Shown here in pieces: positions 1 to 7,711 of a stretch of 32,184 nucleotides of DNA. Source of the stretch: CAZSRL01 sp964609615 (GTDB taxonomy: Bacteria; Bacillota_I; Bacilli_A; RF39; UBA660). Below the pieces are notes generated by a model. The model made no database searches. It was not told the origin of the DNA and saw nothing but the letters and a program-made list of their open reading frames with translations. The translations under genes and the position numbers were made by a program. The stretch spans positions 1 through 32,184 of the forward strand of contig CAZSRL010000010.1 in assembly GCA_964609615.1 (NCBI GenBank). The letters run 5' to 3'. The stretch's first letter is position 1. The number at the start of each line of letters is the position of its first letter.

Positions 1-42
1 CATAAGATAAACATAATTTAACCAAAAATATGGTAATAATAG

Positions 43-71
43 TTGACAAAGTAATATAATTAATATATAAT
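43..71 (+). promoter_or_regulatory. infC: infC operon promoter
   Basis: A perfect sigma-A consensus is visible: TTGACA at 43-48, a 17-base spacer and TATAAT at 66-71. Transcription should start near 78, which leaves a leader of about 137 bases before infC. Nothing recognisable lies in bases 1-42. Confidence 0.85.
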
Positions 72-77
72 TTATGA

Positions 78-200
78 GTAGTTAAAAAGAGGAAAGTAGT
101 GTATCCACACTCACCTGACTAAAAAGTATTAGTAGGTAAAAGCCAAAACAATAACATATGTTAGGTAAAGTGGATACGTTTGTATTCACTTTTTAAATGA
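78..200 (+). promoter_or_regulatory. L20-type attenuator leader of infC-rpmI-rplT
   Basis: The leader holds two mutually exclusive structures. GTGGATAC (170-177) can pair with GTATTCAC just downstream (182-189) to make an intrinsic terminator ending in a T run (190-194). It can instead pair perfectly with GTATCCAC at 101-108, an antiterminator. This is the arrangement known for the Firmicutes L20 leader, where L20 binding to the leader favours termination of infC-rpmI-rplT. The pairing is seen in the sequence; binding by L20 is inferred from the family and the operon. Confidence 0.75.
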
Positions 201-214
201 AAGAGGTGTTTTAA

Positions 215-733
215 ATAGCAAGTAAGTACGAAACATTAGTTAACGAAAATATTAGATTTCCTGAAGTGATTGTAATCGGACCAAACGGGGAAAAGATGGG
301 GCTTAAAAACATAACCGATGCTTTAACATTAGCGTCTTATGCTGGTCTTGATCTTGTTTTGATGACTGAAAAGCCACAACCAGTTTGTAAAATTATTGAT
401 TATAACAAATATCGTTATGAAAAACAAAAGAAAGATAAAGAACAACAAAAAAGACAAAGAGAAGTTAATTTAGAAACAAAAGAATATCGTTTAAGTGTAG
501 TTATTGAACAAAATGATATGAATACTAAATTAAAAAATGCTAGAAAGTATCTTGAAAAAGGTCATAAAATAAAAGGAAGTATAAGATTTAAAGGAAGACA
601 AATGGCGCATCCTGAACTTGGAAAAGATGTTCTTTTACGTTTTGCAGAGTCATTAAGTGATATCTCAGACGTTGAAAAGGCACCAAAACAAGAAGGAAGA
701 AATATGGCTATATTTTTAACACCAAAAAAATAG
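215..733 (+). CDS. infC: Translation initiation factor IF-3, ATA start
   Basis: IF-3 binds the 30S subunit, blocks premature 50S joining and rejects non-standard start codons and wrong initiator tRNAs. The protein reads as full-length IF-3 (172 residues): the N-domain begins with the family pattern around VNENIRFPEV and is followed by a Lys/Glu-rich linker and a C-domain ending near NMAIFLTPKK. A reading that begins at the GTG at 266 would cut off the conserved N-domain. The only sensible start is ATA at 215-217, directly after an in-frame TAA (212-214) and six bases after a strong GAGGTG (203-208). Rare starts (AUU in E. coli and Bacillus) are the known basis of IF-3 autoregulation. First gene of infC-rpmI-rplT. 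Confidence 0.95.
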   Translation: MASKYETLVNENIRFPEVIVIGPNGEKMGLKNITDALTLASYAGLDLVLMTEKPQPVCKIIDYNKYRYEKQKKDKEQQKRQREVNLETKEYRLSVVIEQNDMNTKLKNARKYLEKGHKIKGSIRFKGRQMAHPELGKDVLLRFAESLSDISDVEKAPKQEGRNMAIFLTPKK

Positions 734-749
734 AAGGAGATGAATAATT

Positions 750-938
750 ATGCCAAAACAAAAAACACATAAAGGTATAAATAATAAGATTGTAGTTAGA
801 AATTCTGGAAGTACTAAAATAGGACATCCAGGTGGAAATCATAAAACTGGAAAGAAACCAACTAGTTTTAATAGAAAGATGAGAAGTAAGTCTACTTTAT
901 CAGCAAGTGATGCTAAAAGACTTAAAAATATAATGTAA
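750..938 (+). CDS. rpmI: 50S ribosomal protein L35
   Basis: L35 is a small basic protein of the large subunit. The 62-residue product starts MPKQKTHKG, the usual L35 opening, and keeps the GHPGGNHKTGKK region (GHAGKSHL-like in relatives) and a basic C-terminus with the typical LSASDAKRLKNIM end. It lies 16 bases after infC and 16 before rplT, behind an AGAAGGAGATG ribosome-binding site, in the standard operon order. Expression should follow the L20 leader upstream. The central part is a little divergent, but length and context leave little doubt. Confidence 0.96.
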   Translation: MPKQKTHKGINNKIVVRNSGSTKIGHPGGNHKTGKKPTSFNRKMRSKSTLSASDAKRLKNIM

Positions 939-954
939 GGGGTGTGAAAATAGT

Positions 955-1503
955 ATGACAAGAGTTAAAGGCGGAGTAGTCGCTAGAAAAAGAAGAAAAA
1001 AAGTTTTAAAACAAGCTAAAGGATATTTTGGAAGTAAGCATAGATTATATAAAACAGCACATGAACAAGTAATGCATTCTGGTGAATATGCTTTTAGAGA
1101 TAGAAAACAAAATAAAAGAAATTTTAGAAAATTATGGATTACAAGAATAAATGCTGCTTGTAGAGAAAATGGAGTAAGTTATTCAAGATTTATTAATGGT
1201 CTTGTTAAAAACAACATAGAAATTAATAGAAAAATGTTAAGTGAAATGGCTATTAATGATAAAAAAGAATTTACTAAATTAGTTGAACTTGCTATGAAAG
1301 AACCTAAAAAGGAAGTTAAAAAAGAAGAAAAAGCTTCAGTAAAAGAAGAAAAGAAAGTAGCTGTAAAAGAAGATAAAAAATCAACTAAAGATGAAGATTT
1401 ATCTACTTTAACAGTAGCGGAACTTAAAAAAATAGCTAAAGAAAAAGATGTTAAAGGGTATACAACAATGAAAAAAGCTGATTTAATTAGTGTATTAAGT
1501 TAG
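955..1503 (+). CDS. rplT: 50S ribosomal protein L20 with added C-terminal Rho-N/SAP-like domain
   Basis: L20 is an early-assembly 23S rRNA-binding protein and the likely repressor of its own operon. Residues 1-118 or so are a complete L20 (MTRVKGGVVARKRRKK start, YSRFINGL motif). Instead of stopping there as L20 usually does, the protein runs on to 182 residues. A Lys/Glu-rich linker (about 118-148) leads to a compact 34-residue module beginning LSTLTVAELKKIAKEK and ending in KKADLISVLS, the pattern of Rho N-terminal/SAP/HeH helix-extended-helix nucleic-acid-binding domains. Codon use of the extension matches the core, and there is no frameshift or second start. The extra domain may add RNA or DNA binding; that is inference. 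Confidence 0.95.
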   Translation: MTRVKGGVVARKRRKKVLKQAKGYFGSKHRLYKTAHEQVMHSGEYAFRDRKQNKRNFRKLWITRINAACRENGVSYSRFINGLVKNNIEINRKMLSEMAINDKKEFTKLVELAMKEPKKEVKKEEKASVKEEKKVAVKEDKKSTKDEDLSTLTVAELKKIAKEKDVKGYTTMKKADLISVLS

Positions 1504-1515
1504 GGGAAAAAGAAT

Positions 1516-1770
1516 TTGAAGAAGCATTATACTAAAGATGAAATAAGAGAAATAATTATTTTACGTGATATTTATAAAGAAATGCAAATGAATGATGAAT
1601 TTGAAGTTAAAGTTAGAGATGTTGATGAAACTAAAATTAATGGTTTGTTATCTCATATTAAAGAGTGTTCTGAATGTAATAAAATATATGAAGAAGAATT
1701 AAAAGAGTTTAATGAAACTGAAGAAAAATCATGTTCATGTTGTGAAGGATGTTTAGGGTGTAATTTTTAG
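1516..1770 (+). CDS. Small Cys-rich protein with HxxxCxxC (anti-sigma-type zinc finger)
   Basis: An 84-residue protein read from TTG at 1516 (AGGGGA at 1502-1507 is the ribosome-binding site; there is no ATG option). Residues 47-54 are H-I-K-E-C-S-E-C, the HxxxCxxC zinc ligand pattern of zf-HC2 domains found in anti-sigma factors. The C-terminus carries five more cysteines (73, 75, 76, 79, 82), a likely second metal site. No membrane segment is seen, so it is not a classical membrane anti-sigma factor. It follows rplT by 12 bases and is probably co-transcribed. Function unknown; it is related to the next gene. Confidence 0.75.
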   Translation: MKKHYTKDEIREIIILRDIYKEMQMNDEFEVKVRDVDETKINGLLSHIKECSECNKIYEEELKEFNETEEKSCSCCEGCLGCNF

Positions 1771-1796
1771 TATTGAAAGGATTGACTTGAAAAGAA

Positions 1797-2156
1797 ATGC
1801 AATTTAATATAGAAAAGGATCATTCAACGATTGATGAAATGTATGAAGCTATTAAATTTGAAAACATTTATTATGAATATATTGATTCAAATAATTCTAA
1901 AAAGGCTAATGATTTTTTAAAAGATAATGGAAAGATTATTAAAGCCGTTAGAGAACATATAAAAACTTGTCCAATGTGTTATAGTTTATATCAAGAAATT
2001 AACACTTATTATCAAAGAAATATGCTTAATATTAAACTTACTTCAAACGATAATAAAGCTAAAGCATTTAGAGTTATGAATTTTGAACAATTTTATAAAT
2101 ATAATAAAGTAAAAAATGATCTTATTGAAAAAAATGTACATGAAAAAACGCTATAA
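1797..2156 (+). CDS. Hypothetical HxxxCxxC protein, paralogue of the preceding gene
   Basis: A 119-residue soluble protein. Residues 54-61 (H-I-K-T-C-P-M-C) repeat the zf-HC2-like HxxxCxxC of the preceding gene in the same helix-loop context, so the two are probably diverged duplicates. The Cys-rich tail of the upstream protein is missing here and is replaced by a charged helical C-terminus. ATG at 1797 is the only start that fits; its ribosome-binding site is weak and translation may be coupled to the gene before. A terminator overlaps its last codons, so it ends the infC operon. Function unknown. Confidence 0.7.
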   Translation: MQFNIEKDHSTIDEMYEAIKFENIYYEYIDSNNSKKANDFLKDNGKIIKAVREHIKTCPMCYSLYQEINTYYQRNMLNIKLTSNDNKAKAFRVMNFEQFYKYNKVKNDLIEKNVHEKTL

Positions 2157-2170
2157 TTAATAGCGTTTTT
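2144..2170. terminator. Bidirectional terminator between the infC operon and rpsD
   Basis: AAAAACGCTA (2144-2153) and TAGCGTTTTT (2161-2170) form a perfect 10-bp stem with A and T tracts on the two sides. It can stop transcription from the infC operon and from convergent rpsD. Confidence 0.85.
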
Positions 2171-2184
2171 ATTTTATTTATAAA

Positions 2185-2784
2185 TTATCTGTTGTAATAT
2201 TCAACGATTAATAATTCATTAATTTCTGCATTTAATTCATTACGTTCTGGATATCTAATGTATGTTCCTGTTTTAGTTTTATTATCCCATTTTACAAATC
2301 CAATTTTTGTATCCATATTTTCCATAGATTCTTTAATAACTGGATGTTCTAATGATTTTTCTTTAATACTAATTTCATCTCCTGGTTTTAATTGGTAAGA
2401 TGGAATATTTACTTTTTTTCCATTAACTAAGATATGACCATGATTAACAAGTTGTCTTGATGCTCTTCTAGTATTTCCAAATCCTAAACGATATACAATG
2501 TTATCTAATCTACTTTCTAATAGAATAAGTAGATTTTCACCATGAACGCCTTTCATTTTTCCAGCTTTTTCAAAAGTTTTCTTAAATTGTTTTTCTCCTA
2601 AACCATACATAAATTTAACTTTTTGTTTTTCTTGAAGCTGAATACCATATTCACTAACTTTTTTTCTAGAATTACCATGAACTCCAGGTGCAAAAGGTCT
2701 TTTAGCAATATCTTTTCCATTTTCAAGTGTTGAAAATCCAAGTCTTCTTGATTTCTTAAAAGCTGGTCCTGTGTATCTTGACAT
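2185..2784 (-). CDS. rpsD: 30S ribosomal protein S4
   Basis: S4 nucleates 30S assembly on 16S rRNA. The 199-residue product starts MSRYTGPAFKKSRRLG and contains the S4 RNA-binding domain at about residues 90-155 (SRLDNIVYRLGF, then ASRQLVNHGHILVNGKKV). It is the Cys-free type, without the N-terminal zinc site. As in Bacillus it stands alone outside the large ribosomal protein clusters, and it converges on the infC operon. The start lies behind an AAAGGAGG ribosome-binding site that is part of a leader hairpin (2793-2818), so translational autoregulation is likely. Confidence 0.97.
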   Translation of the reverse strand: MSRYTGPAFKKSRRLGFSTLENGKDIAKRPFAPGVHGNSRKKVSEYGIQLQEKQKVKFMYGLGEKQFKKTFEKAGKMKGVHGENLLILLESRLDNIVYRLGFGNTRRASRQLVNHGHILVNGKKVNIPSYQLKPGDEISIKEKSLEHPVIKESMENMDTKIGFVKWDNKTKTGTYIRYPERNELNAEINELLIVEYYNR

Positions 2785-2933
2785 ATTTTCCTCCTTTACT
2801 TATATTGGTAAATAAAGGTATTATTCTAAATATATAGGGTGTTTATTTCAATATTTTCACTCTTTGGTAAAGTTACTAATAACCTTATAATAAACACATT
2901 ATAATTTAAATAATATCACCAAATTTACTCGCA
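2785..2933 (-). promoter_or_regulatory. rpsD leader, probable S4 autoregulatory RNA
   Basis: Seen on the minus strand: a long-range stem (AATAAACAC at plus 2889-2897 with GTGTTTATT at 2839-2847) and a second stem (TAAAGG at 2813-2818 with CCTTTA at 2793-2798) that buries part of the AAAGGAGG ribosome-binding site. In Bacilli rpsD is known to be repressed by S4 binding its leader. This leader could work the same way by masking the ribosome-binding site, but the S4-binding pseudoknot is not proven here. Confidence 0.55.
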
Positions 2934-2939
2934 TACTTA

Positions 2940-2967
2940 ATTATACATTAATAATATGAAAAATCAA
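2940..2967 (-). promoter_or_regulatory. rpsD: rpsD promoter
   Basis: On the minus strand TTGATT (plus 2962-2967), a 16-base spacer and TATAAT (plus 2940-2945) make a good sigma-A promoter. Transcription would start near 2933 and give a leader of about 150 bases. A second possible TATAAT at 2898-2903 would start inside the leader stem and is less likely. Confidence 0.65.
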
Positions 2968-2988
2968 GTAATTTAAGATAAAAAAGTG

Positions 2989-3017
2989 TTTAAAAAATAT
3001 TATATTCATGATAAAAT
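2989..3017 (+). promoter_or_regulatory. ezrA: ezrA promoter
   Basis: TTTAAA (2989-2994), a 17-base spacer and TAAAAT (3012-3017), preceded by the extended -10 TG (3009-3010). GAGGTG at 3028-3033 is the ribosome-binding site of ezrA. Confidence 0.5.
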
Positions 3018-3040
3018 ATGTATAGTAGAGGTGAAAAAGA

Positions 3041-4759
3041 ATGAGTACAGGTATATTAATACTTACAATTATTATTATAGTGATATTTACTGTTGCTTTA
3101 TCTCTTTTTACTGTTTATTTAATTAGAAACAATAATAAAAAGCGAATGAAAAAAGAAATTGATATTTTAGAAGCAGATAAAAATAGCATTATCTCTCCTT
3201 TAATGTTAACTGAATTTAATAAAGTTAAAAGTTTAATTAATAATGAAACTTTACAAAAAAAATATAAGTTATGGCAAAAGAAATTTAATGAAATTAAAAA
3301 TGTTTTAATACCTAATTTAACAAATAAATTAATTGAAACAGAAGATTTAGTTGAATTAAATGATATGAAAGAGTTTGTTTCTAAACTAGCAAATGTAGAA
3401 CTTGAAATGTATTATGTAAAAGCAAAAGCAAATACATTATTAAATGATATTCAAAACATTACTATGAGTGAAGAAAGAAATAGAAACGCAGTTACTAAAC
3501 TTAAAAGTATATATAGAGCACTTGTACAAGAATATAATAGAAATAAACTTAATTATAAAGATATTAATACTCCTATAGAATTACAATTTGAAAATATAGA
3601 TAAATTATTTAGTGCTTTTGAACTAGCTATGGAAAAAAATGAGTATGATGAAGTTAGTAAAATTGTTAAAGCTTTAGATGAACTTGTAAATAATTTAGCG
3701 GCTGTTGTTGAAGAAGCACCTTCAATAATTCTTTTAGGTAAAATGATTATTCCTAAAAAGATTAAAGATATTTTAAATATCAGCAAAAGAATGGAAAAAA
3801 ATGAATATAATATTGGTTATTTAAACATTGAGTATAATATAGATGAAACAAATAAAAAGTTAAGTGATATATTTGATAGATTAAATGTACTTAATTTAGA
3901 AGATTCAATATTTGAACTTAAAACTATGTTAGATTATTTTGAAGGCTTATATAGTGATTTTGATAAAGAAAAGATTTGTAAAAGAGAATATGAAGATCTT
4001 ATAAAAATGACTTCTGAAAAATTAGAAAGAATTACTAATACTTTAAAAAACATTTATGAAGAACTAGCTGACTTAAAAATATCATATGATTTAACCGCTG
4101 AAGAATTAGAATTAATTGATGAAATAAATGCTGAAGTTATTAAAATAAGAAAAGATTATAAGGAAGTATCTGATCCATCTAAGTTGAAAATATTTCCATA
4201 TTCTAAGTTAACTAAGGATTGTGAAATGATTAGTGTAAGACTTTTTAAATCTGAGGATAGATTAGAAAACACTTTAAGAACTCTTGGAAGTCTAAAAGAA
4301 GATGAGTTAAGAGCAAGAGAACAATTAGAAGAAATAAAAAGTATATTAAAAGAATCAAAATATAAAATAAAAGAATATAAGTTATCTTTAGTTCCTAAAA
4401 ATTATTATGTAGAGCTTAGAGAAGCAACTGAAGGTATTAATGAAATAGTAAAGGAATTAGATAAAAAACCTATTTCTATTAAAATATTAAATACTAGAGT
4501 TGATACAGCAAGAGATTTGGTATTGAAATTATATAATACTGCTAATGAATTAATTAAAACAGCTGCTATGGCTGAAATGGCAATAGTATATGGCAATAAG
4601 TATCGTTCTACATTTAAGGATGTTGATAACGGGCTTACAAAAGCGGAAAAAGAATTTTTTAAGGGAGAATACAGAAATAGTTTAGAAATAGTTTTAAACA
4701 CCTTAAATGTTGTTGAACCAGGTATTCATAAAAAACTATTAAATAATTATAATAAATAG
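3041..4759 (+). CDS. ezrA: Septation ring formation regulator EzrA
   Basis: EzrA is a membrane-anchored protein of low-GC Gram-positives that restrains FtsZ ring assembly and takes part in division-site and cell-wall coordination. The 572-residue protein has one N-terminal membrane segment (about residues 4-28) followed by a basic stop (RNNNKKRMKKE) and a long all-helical, coiled-coil cytoplasmic region with spectrin-like repeats. This is the family's topology and near its usual length (about 560-570). It precedes ftsK by 14 bases, so two division genes are linked. The assignment rests on architecture, length and neighbourhood more than on short motifs. Confidence 0.88.
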   Translation: MSTGILILTIIIIVIFTVALSLFTVYLIRNNNKKRMKKEIDILEADKNSIISPLMLTEFNKVKSLINNETLQKKYKLWQKKFNEIKNVLIPNLTNKLIETEDLVELNDMKEFVSKLANVELEMYYVKAKANTLLNDIQNITMSEERNRNAVTKLKSIYRALVQEYNRNKLNYKDINTPIELQFENIDKLFSAFELAMEKNEYDEVSKIVKALDELVNNLAAVVEEAPSIILLGKMIIPKKIKDILNISKRMEKNEYNIGYLNIEYNIDETNKKLSDIFDRLNVLNLEDSIFELKTMLDYFEGLYSDFDKEKICKREYEDLIKMTSEKLERITNTLKNIYEELADLKISYDLTAEELELIDEINAEVIKIRKDYKEVSDPSKLKIFPYSKLTKDCEMISVRLFKSEDRLENTLRTLGSLKEDELRAREQLEEIKSILKESKYKIKEYKLSLVPKNYYVELREATEGINEIVKELDKKPISIKILNTRVDTARDLVLKLYNTANELIKTAAMAEMAIVYGNKYRSTFKDVDNGLTKAEKEFFKGEYRNSLEIVLNTLNVVEPGIHKKLLNNYNK

Positions 4760-4773
4760 AAAGAAGTGAAAAT

Positions 4774-6945
4774 ATGGCTAAAAAGAAAAAAAGAGCAACT
4801 ACAAAATCTAAATTTCAATATAAAGCAGAACTACAAGGACTATTTTTAGTTTTAGTAGGTCTTATTGGTTTTGGTAATTTTGGGGTTGTAGGAAACGTTG
4901 TTAAGAATTTTGCTATTTTTATGTTTGGTAATTGGTGGGCAATTTTGCTTGTTCTTTTTGTCGTATTAGGAGCTTATATGGTTGCTAAGAGAAAGGCGCC
5001 TGAATTAAATGGAGCTAGGTTAATTGGTTTATATACATTAATAGTTGCTTTGTTATTATTTTCTCATATAACATATTTAGATAATGAAGCAGCAAAAGGT
5101 TTAGATATATTAAAAAACACTGTTGATAATATAATGATTTCTGTATCAAACACAGAAATGTTAAGAGAAACTGGTGGAGGAATAGTAGGAGCTTTATTTG
5201 CTTTATTATTTGTTACTTTATTTGGTACAACTGGTACTAATATTGTTGTAATAATACTTACTGTATTTGGTATTATTATGTTACTTAATATTACTATTGG
5301 AGATATTGGTTCAAAGATTAAAGAAATGTTTGATGATAGAAAAGAAAGAAGAAGAGAAAAGAAAAAAATTAAACTTGATAGTGTAATGAATAATGCTTTA
5401 GAAGAAAATGAGAATGTTATTACTATTTCTGATTTAAATGAACTTAATAATGAGGAACAAGTTGATGATCAATCAAATGAAGCTGTATATGATAATTATT
5501 CATCAGATTATGAACTTCCACCTTTAAGTTTATTGAAAGATTCTAAAAAAGTTAAAAATGGAAACTCAACAGACTTTATAACAAATAATAGCAAAATAAT
5601 TGAAAAAACTATGGAAGACTTTAATATAAATGGTAAAGTTGTTGATGCTCATGTTGGTCCTAGTGTAACTCAATATGAAGTGGAATTAAAAGCAGGTACT
5701 AAAATTAATAGAGTTTTAAGTATAAATAAAGAATTAGCTCTTAATTTATGCGCTAAAGATGTTAGAATACAAGCACCTATTCCTGGTAAAAATACTGTTG
5801 GTATAGAAATACCTAATCAAGTTAATATACCTGTATCTATAAAAGATATTTTAGGTAATACTCCTAAAAAATATGCTAAAAGTAAATTAGTTGCGGCACT
5901 TGGAAAAGATATTATGGGCAATAATCAATTATTTGATATTACTAAAATGCCTCATTTATTAATCGCTGGAGCAACAGGTAGTGGTAAAAGTGTATGTGTT
6001 AATAATATTATAGTTTCAATATTAATGAGAAATAGACCTGATGAAGTTAAATTAGTATTAGTTGATCCTAAAAAGGTAGAATTAAGTATATATGAAGGAA
6101 TACCACATTTGTTAACCCCTGTAGTTAATAATCCTAAAAAGGCTTCTAAAACTTTACATAATATTGTTTTAGAAATGGAAAGAAGATATGATATTTTTAG
6201 TGAAAGTGGAACTAAAAATATTGAAACATATAATTCGTATATTAGAAAAAAACATGGTAAAGATAGTGATAAAACTATACCTTATATAGTTGTAATAATA
6301 GATGAACTAGCTGATTTAATGCTTGTGGCTCAAAAAGAAGTAGAAGAGTCTATTATGAGGATTACTCAACTTGCTAGAGCAGCAGGAATACATTTGATAG
6401 TAGCAACTCAAAGGCCTTCAACTGATGTTATAACAGGTATTATAAAAGCAAATATACCATCTAGAATATCATTTACAGTTTCTTCATCAATTGATTCAAG
6501 AACAATATTAGATTCAACCGGAGCAGAAAAATTATTAGGTAAAGGTGATATGTTATATTGGCCTATTGGAGATAATGTTCCTACACGTATACAAGGATCA
6601 ATGATAGAAGATGATGAAATATATAATGTAGTATCATATTGTAAAAAATCTGGTACTGCTAAATATGATGAAAGTATAATGAAAGAAGAATCAGAAGAAT
6701 CTTATTCTGTAAAAGGAAAAATTACTAATACAGATGAAGATGATCCATTATATAATGAAATTGTTGAGTTCGCTGTTAAAACTGGAAAAATAAGTGCATC
6801 ACTTTTACAAAGAAAATATCATCTAGGTTACAATAGAGCAGCTCGTATAATTGATTTACTTGAAGAAAGAAATATAGTTGGTCCACAAAATGGAAGTAAA
6901 CCTAGAGAAGTACTTGTTAAATTAGAAAAAAAAGAAGAGCAATAA
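4774..6945 (+). CDS. ftsK: DNA translocase FtsK/SpoIIIE
   Basis: A septum-located ATPase motor that pumps chromosomal DNA during division (or sporulation). The 723-residue protein begins with a basic tail, then about four membrane segments (residues 20-175), a charged linker (180-270) and the motor. Walker A GATGSGKS lies near residue 398, a Walker B ending IIDELADLM lies near 505, and ATQRPSTDVITG follows. The C-terminal gamma winged helix (about 650-715, SASLLQRKYHLGYNRAARIIDLLEE), which reads the orienting DNA sequences, is intact. Length fits the short Bacillus-type SpoIIIE/SftA size class. Lies between ezrA and deoD with small gaps. Confidence 0.96.
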   Translation: MAKKKKRATTKSKFQYKAELQGLFLVLVGLIGFGNFGVVGNVVKNFAIFMFGNWWAILLVLFVVLGAYMVAKRKAPELNGARLIGLYTLIVALLLFSHITYLDNEAAKGLDILKNTVDNIMISVSNTEMLRETGGGIVGALFALLFVTLFGTTGTNIVVIILTVFGIIMLLNITIGDIGSKIKEMFDDRKERRREKKKIKLDSVMNNALEENENVITISDLNELNNEEQVDDQSNEAVYDNYSSDYELPPLSLLKDSKKVKNGNSTDFITNNSKIIEKTMEDFNINGKVVDAHVGPSVTQYEVELKAGTKINRVLSINKELALNLCAKDVRIQAPIPGKNTVGIEIPNQVNIPVSIKDILGNTPKKYAKSKLVAALGKDIMGNNQLFDITKMPHLLIAGATGSGKSVCVNNIIVSILMRNRPDEVKLVLVDPKKVELSIYEGIPHLLTPVVNNPKKASKTLHNIVLEMERRYDIFSESGTKNIETYNSYIRKKHGKDSDKTIPYIVVIIDELADLMLVAQKEVEESIMRITQLARAAGIHLIVATQRPSTDVITGIIKANIPSRISFTVSSSIDSRTILDSTGAEKLLGKGDMLYWPIGDNVPTRIQGSMIEDDEIYNVVSYCKKSGTAKYDESIMKEESEESYSVKGKITNTDEDDPLYNEIVEFAVKTGKISASLLQRKYHLGYNRAARIIDLLEERNIVGPQNGSKPREVLVKLEKKEEQ

Positions 6946-6963
6946 ACGAAAGGTAGTGAAACT

Positions 6964-7674
6964 ATGTCTACTATACATATAGAAGCAGAAAAAGAAGAAA
7001 TAGCACCCATTGTATTAATGCCTGGAGATCCAAAAAGATGTAAATATATAGCTGATAAGTTTTTAACTAATGCTAAACTTGTAAATCAAAGAAGAGAAGA
7101 GCATGCATATACAGGTTATTACAAAGATAAATTAGTTACTATTTTTTCAAGTGGTATGGGTATTCCTAGTATGGGAGTTTATTCTTATGAATTATTTAAT
7201 AACTACGATGTAGAAAATATTATTAGAATAGGTACTGCGGGTAGTTATACAAAAGAATTAAATATTAGAGATCTATTTTTAACAACATCATCTTATAGTG
7301 AAAGTGAATATGATGAAGAAACGCTTGGTGAAAATATAGAAACCATAAATTCTAGTGGATATTTAAATAAAAAAATATTAGAAAAAGCAAAAGAATTAAA
7401 TATAAAAATAAAAGAAGGTAAAACACATACTTCCGAAGCATTTTATGGAAAAGCCGAAACAAATGAATATGCTTTAAATAAACAAAAATGTTTAGTTGTT
7501 GAAATGGAATGCTTTTCATTGTTTATAAATGCAAAAACTGCAAATAAAAATGCAACCGCAATACTAACAATATCTGATTCTTCAACAACTAATGAAATAA
7601 TTGAACCAGAAGATAGAGAAAAAACATTAGATGAAATGATTGTTTTAGCTTTAGAATCAATAATTAGTTTATAA
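6964..7674 (+). CDS. deoD: Purine-nucleoside phosphorylase, DeoD type
   Basis: Cleaves purine (deoxy)nucleosides with phosphate to base and (deoxy)ribose-1-phosphate in nucleoside salvage. The 236-residue length is typical for hexameric DeoD. Visible motifs: MPGDPKRCKYIA near the N-terminus (phosphate loop), SSGMGIPSMGVYSYEL, RIGTAGS, and the substrate-binding VVEMECFSLF near residue 180, then LTISDSS with the family's catalytic Asp. It starts 18 bases after ftsK behind GAAAGGTAGTG and is probably in that operon. A second, different nucleoside phosphorylase sits in the mobile element at 20699. Confidence 0.95.
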   Translation: MSTIHIEAEKEEIAPIVLMPGDPKRCKYIADKFLTNAKLVNQRREEHAYTGYYKDKLVTIFSSGMGIPSMGVYSYELFNNYDVENIIRIGTAGSYTKELNIRDLFLTTSSYSESEYDEETLGENIETINSSGYLNKKILEKAKELNIKIKEGKTHTSEAFYGKAETNEYALNKQKCLVVEMECFSLFINAKTANKNATAILTISDSSTTNEIIEPEDREKTLDEMIVLALESIISL

Positions 7675-7695
7675 TCCTTTATTATTGGTTATAAT
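7668..7695 (+). promoter_or_regulatory. Possible promoter of the M16 peptidase pair
   Basis: TTTATA (7668-7673), a 16-base spacer and TATAAT (7690-7695), 17 bases before the ATG of the first M16 gene. The -35 box overlaps the end of deoD; read-through from upstream is also possible. Confidence 0.35.
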
Positions 7696-7711
7696 AATTA
7701 GAGGAGGAATT

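Noticed and set aside
1..2160. Code 4 (UGA = Trp) mollicute origin
   Set aside because: Several genes across the window stop at TGA with tight coupling to the next gene (8972, 11795, 16938), and TGG is used for Trp.
3553..3786. Minus-strand open frames inside ezrA (also 4405-4701), ftsK, and the radical SAM genes
   Set aside because: They are antisense to well-supported genes, lack ribosome-binding sites and match no family.
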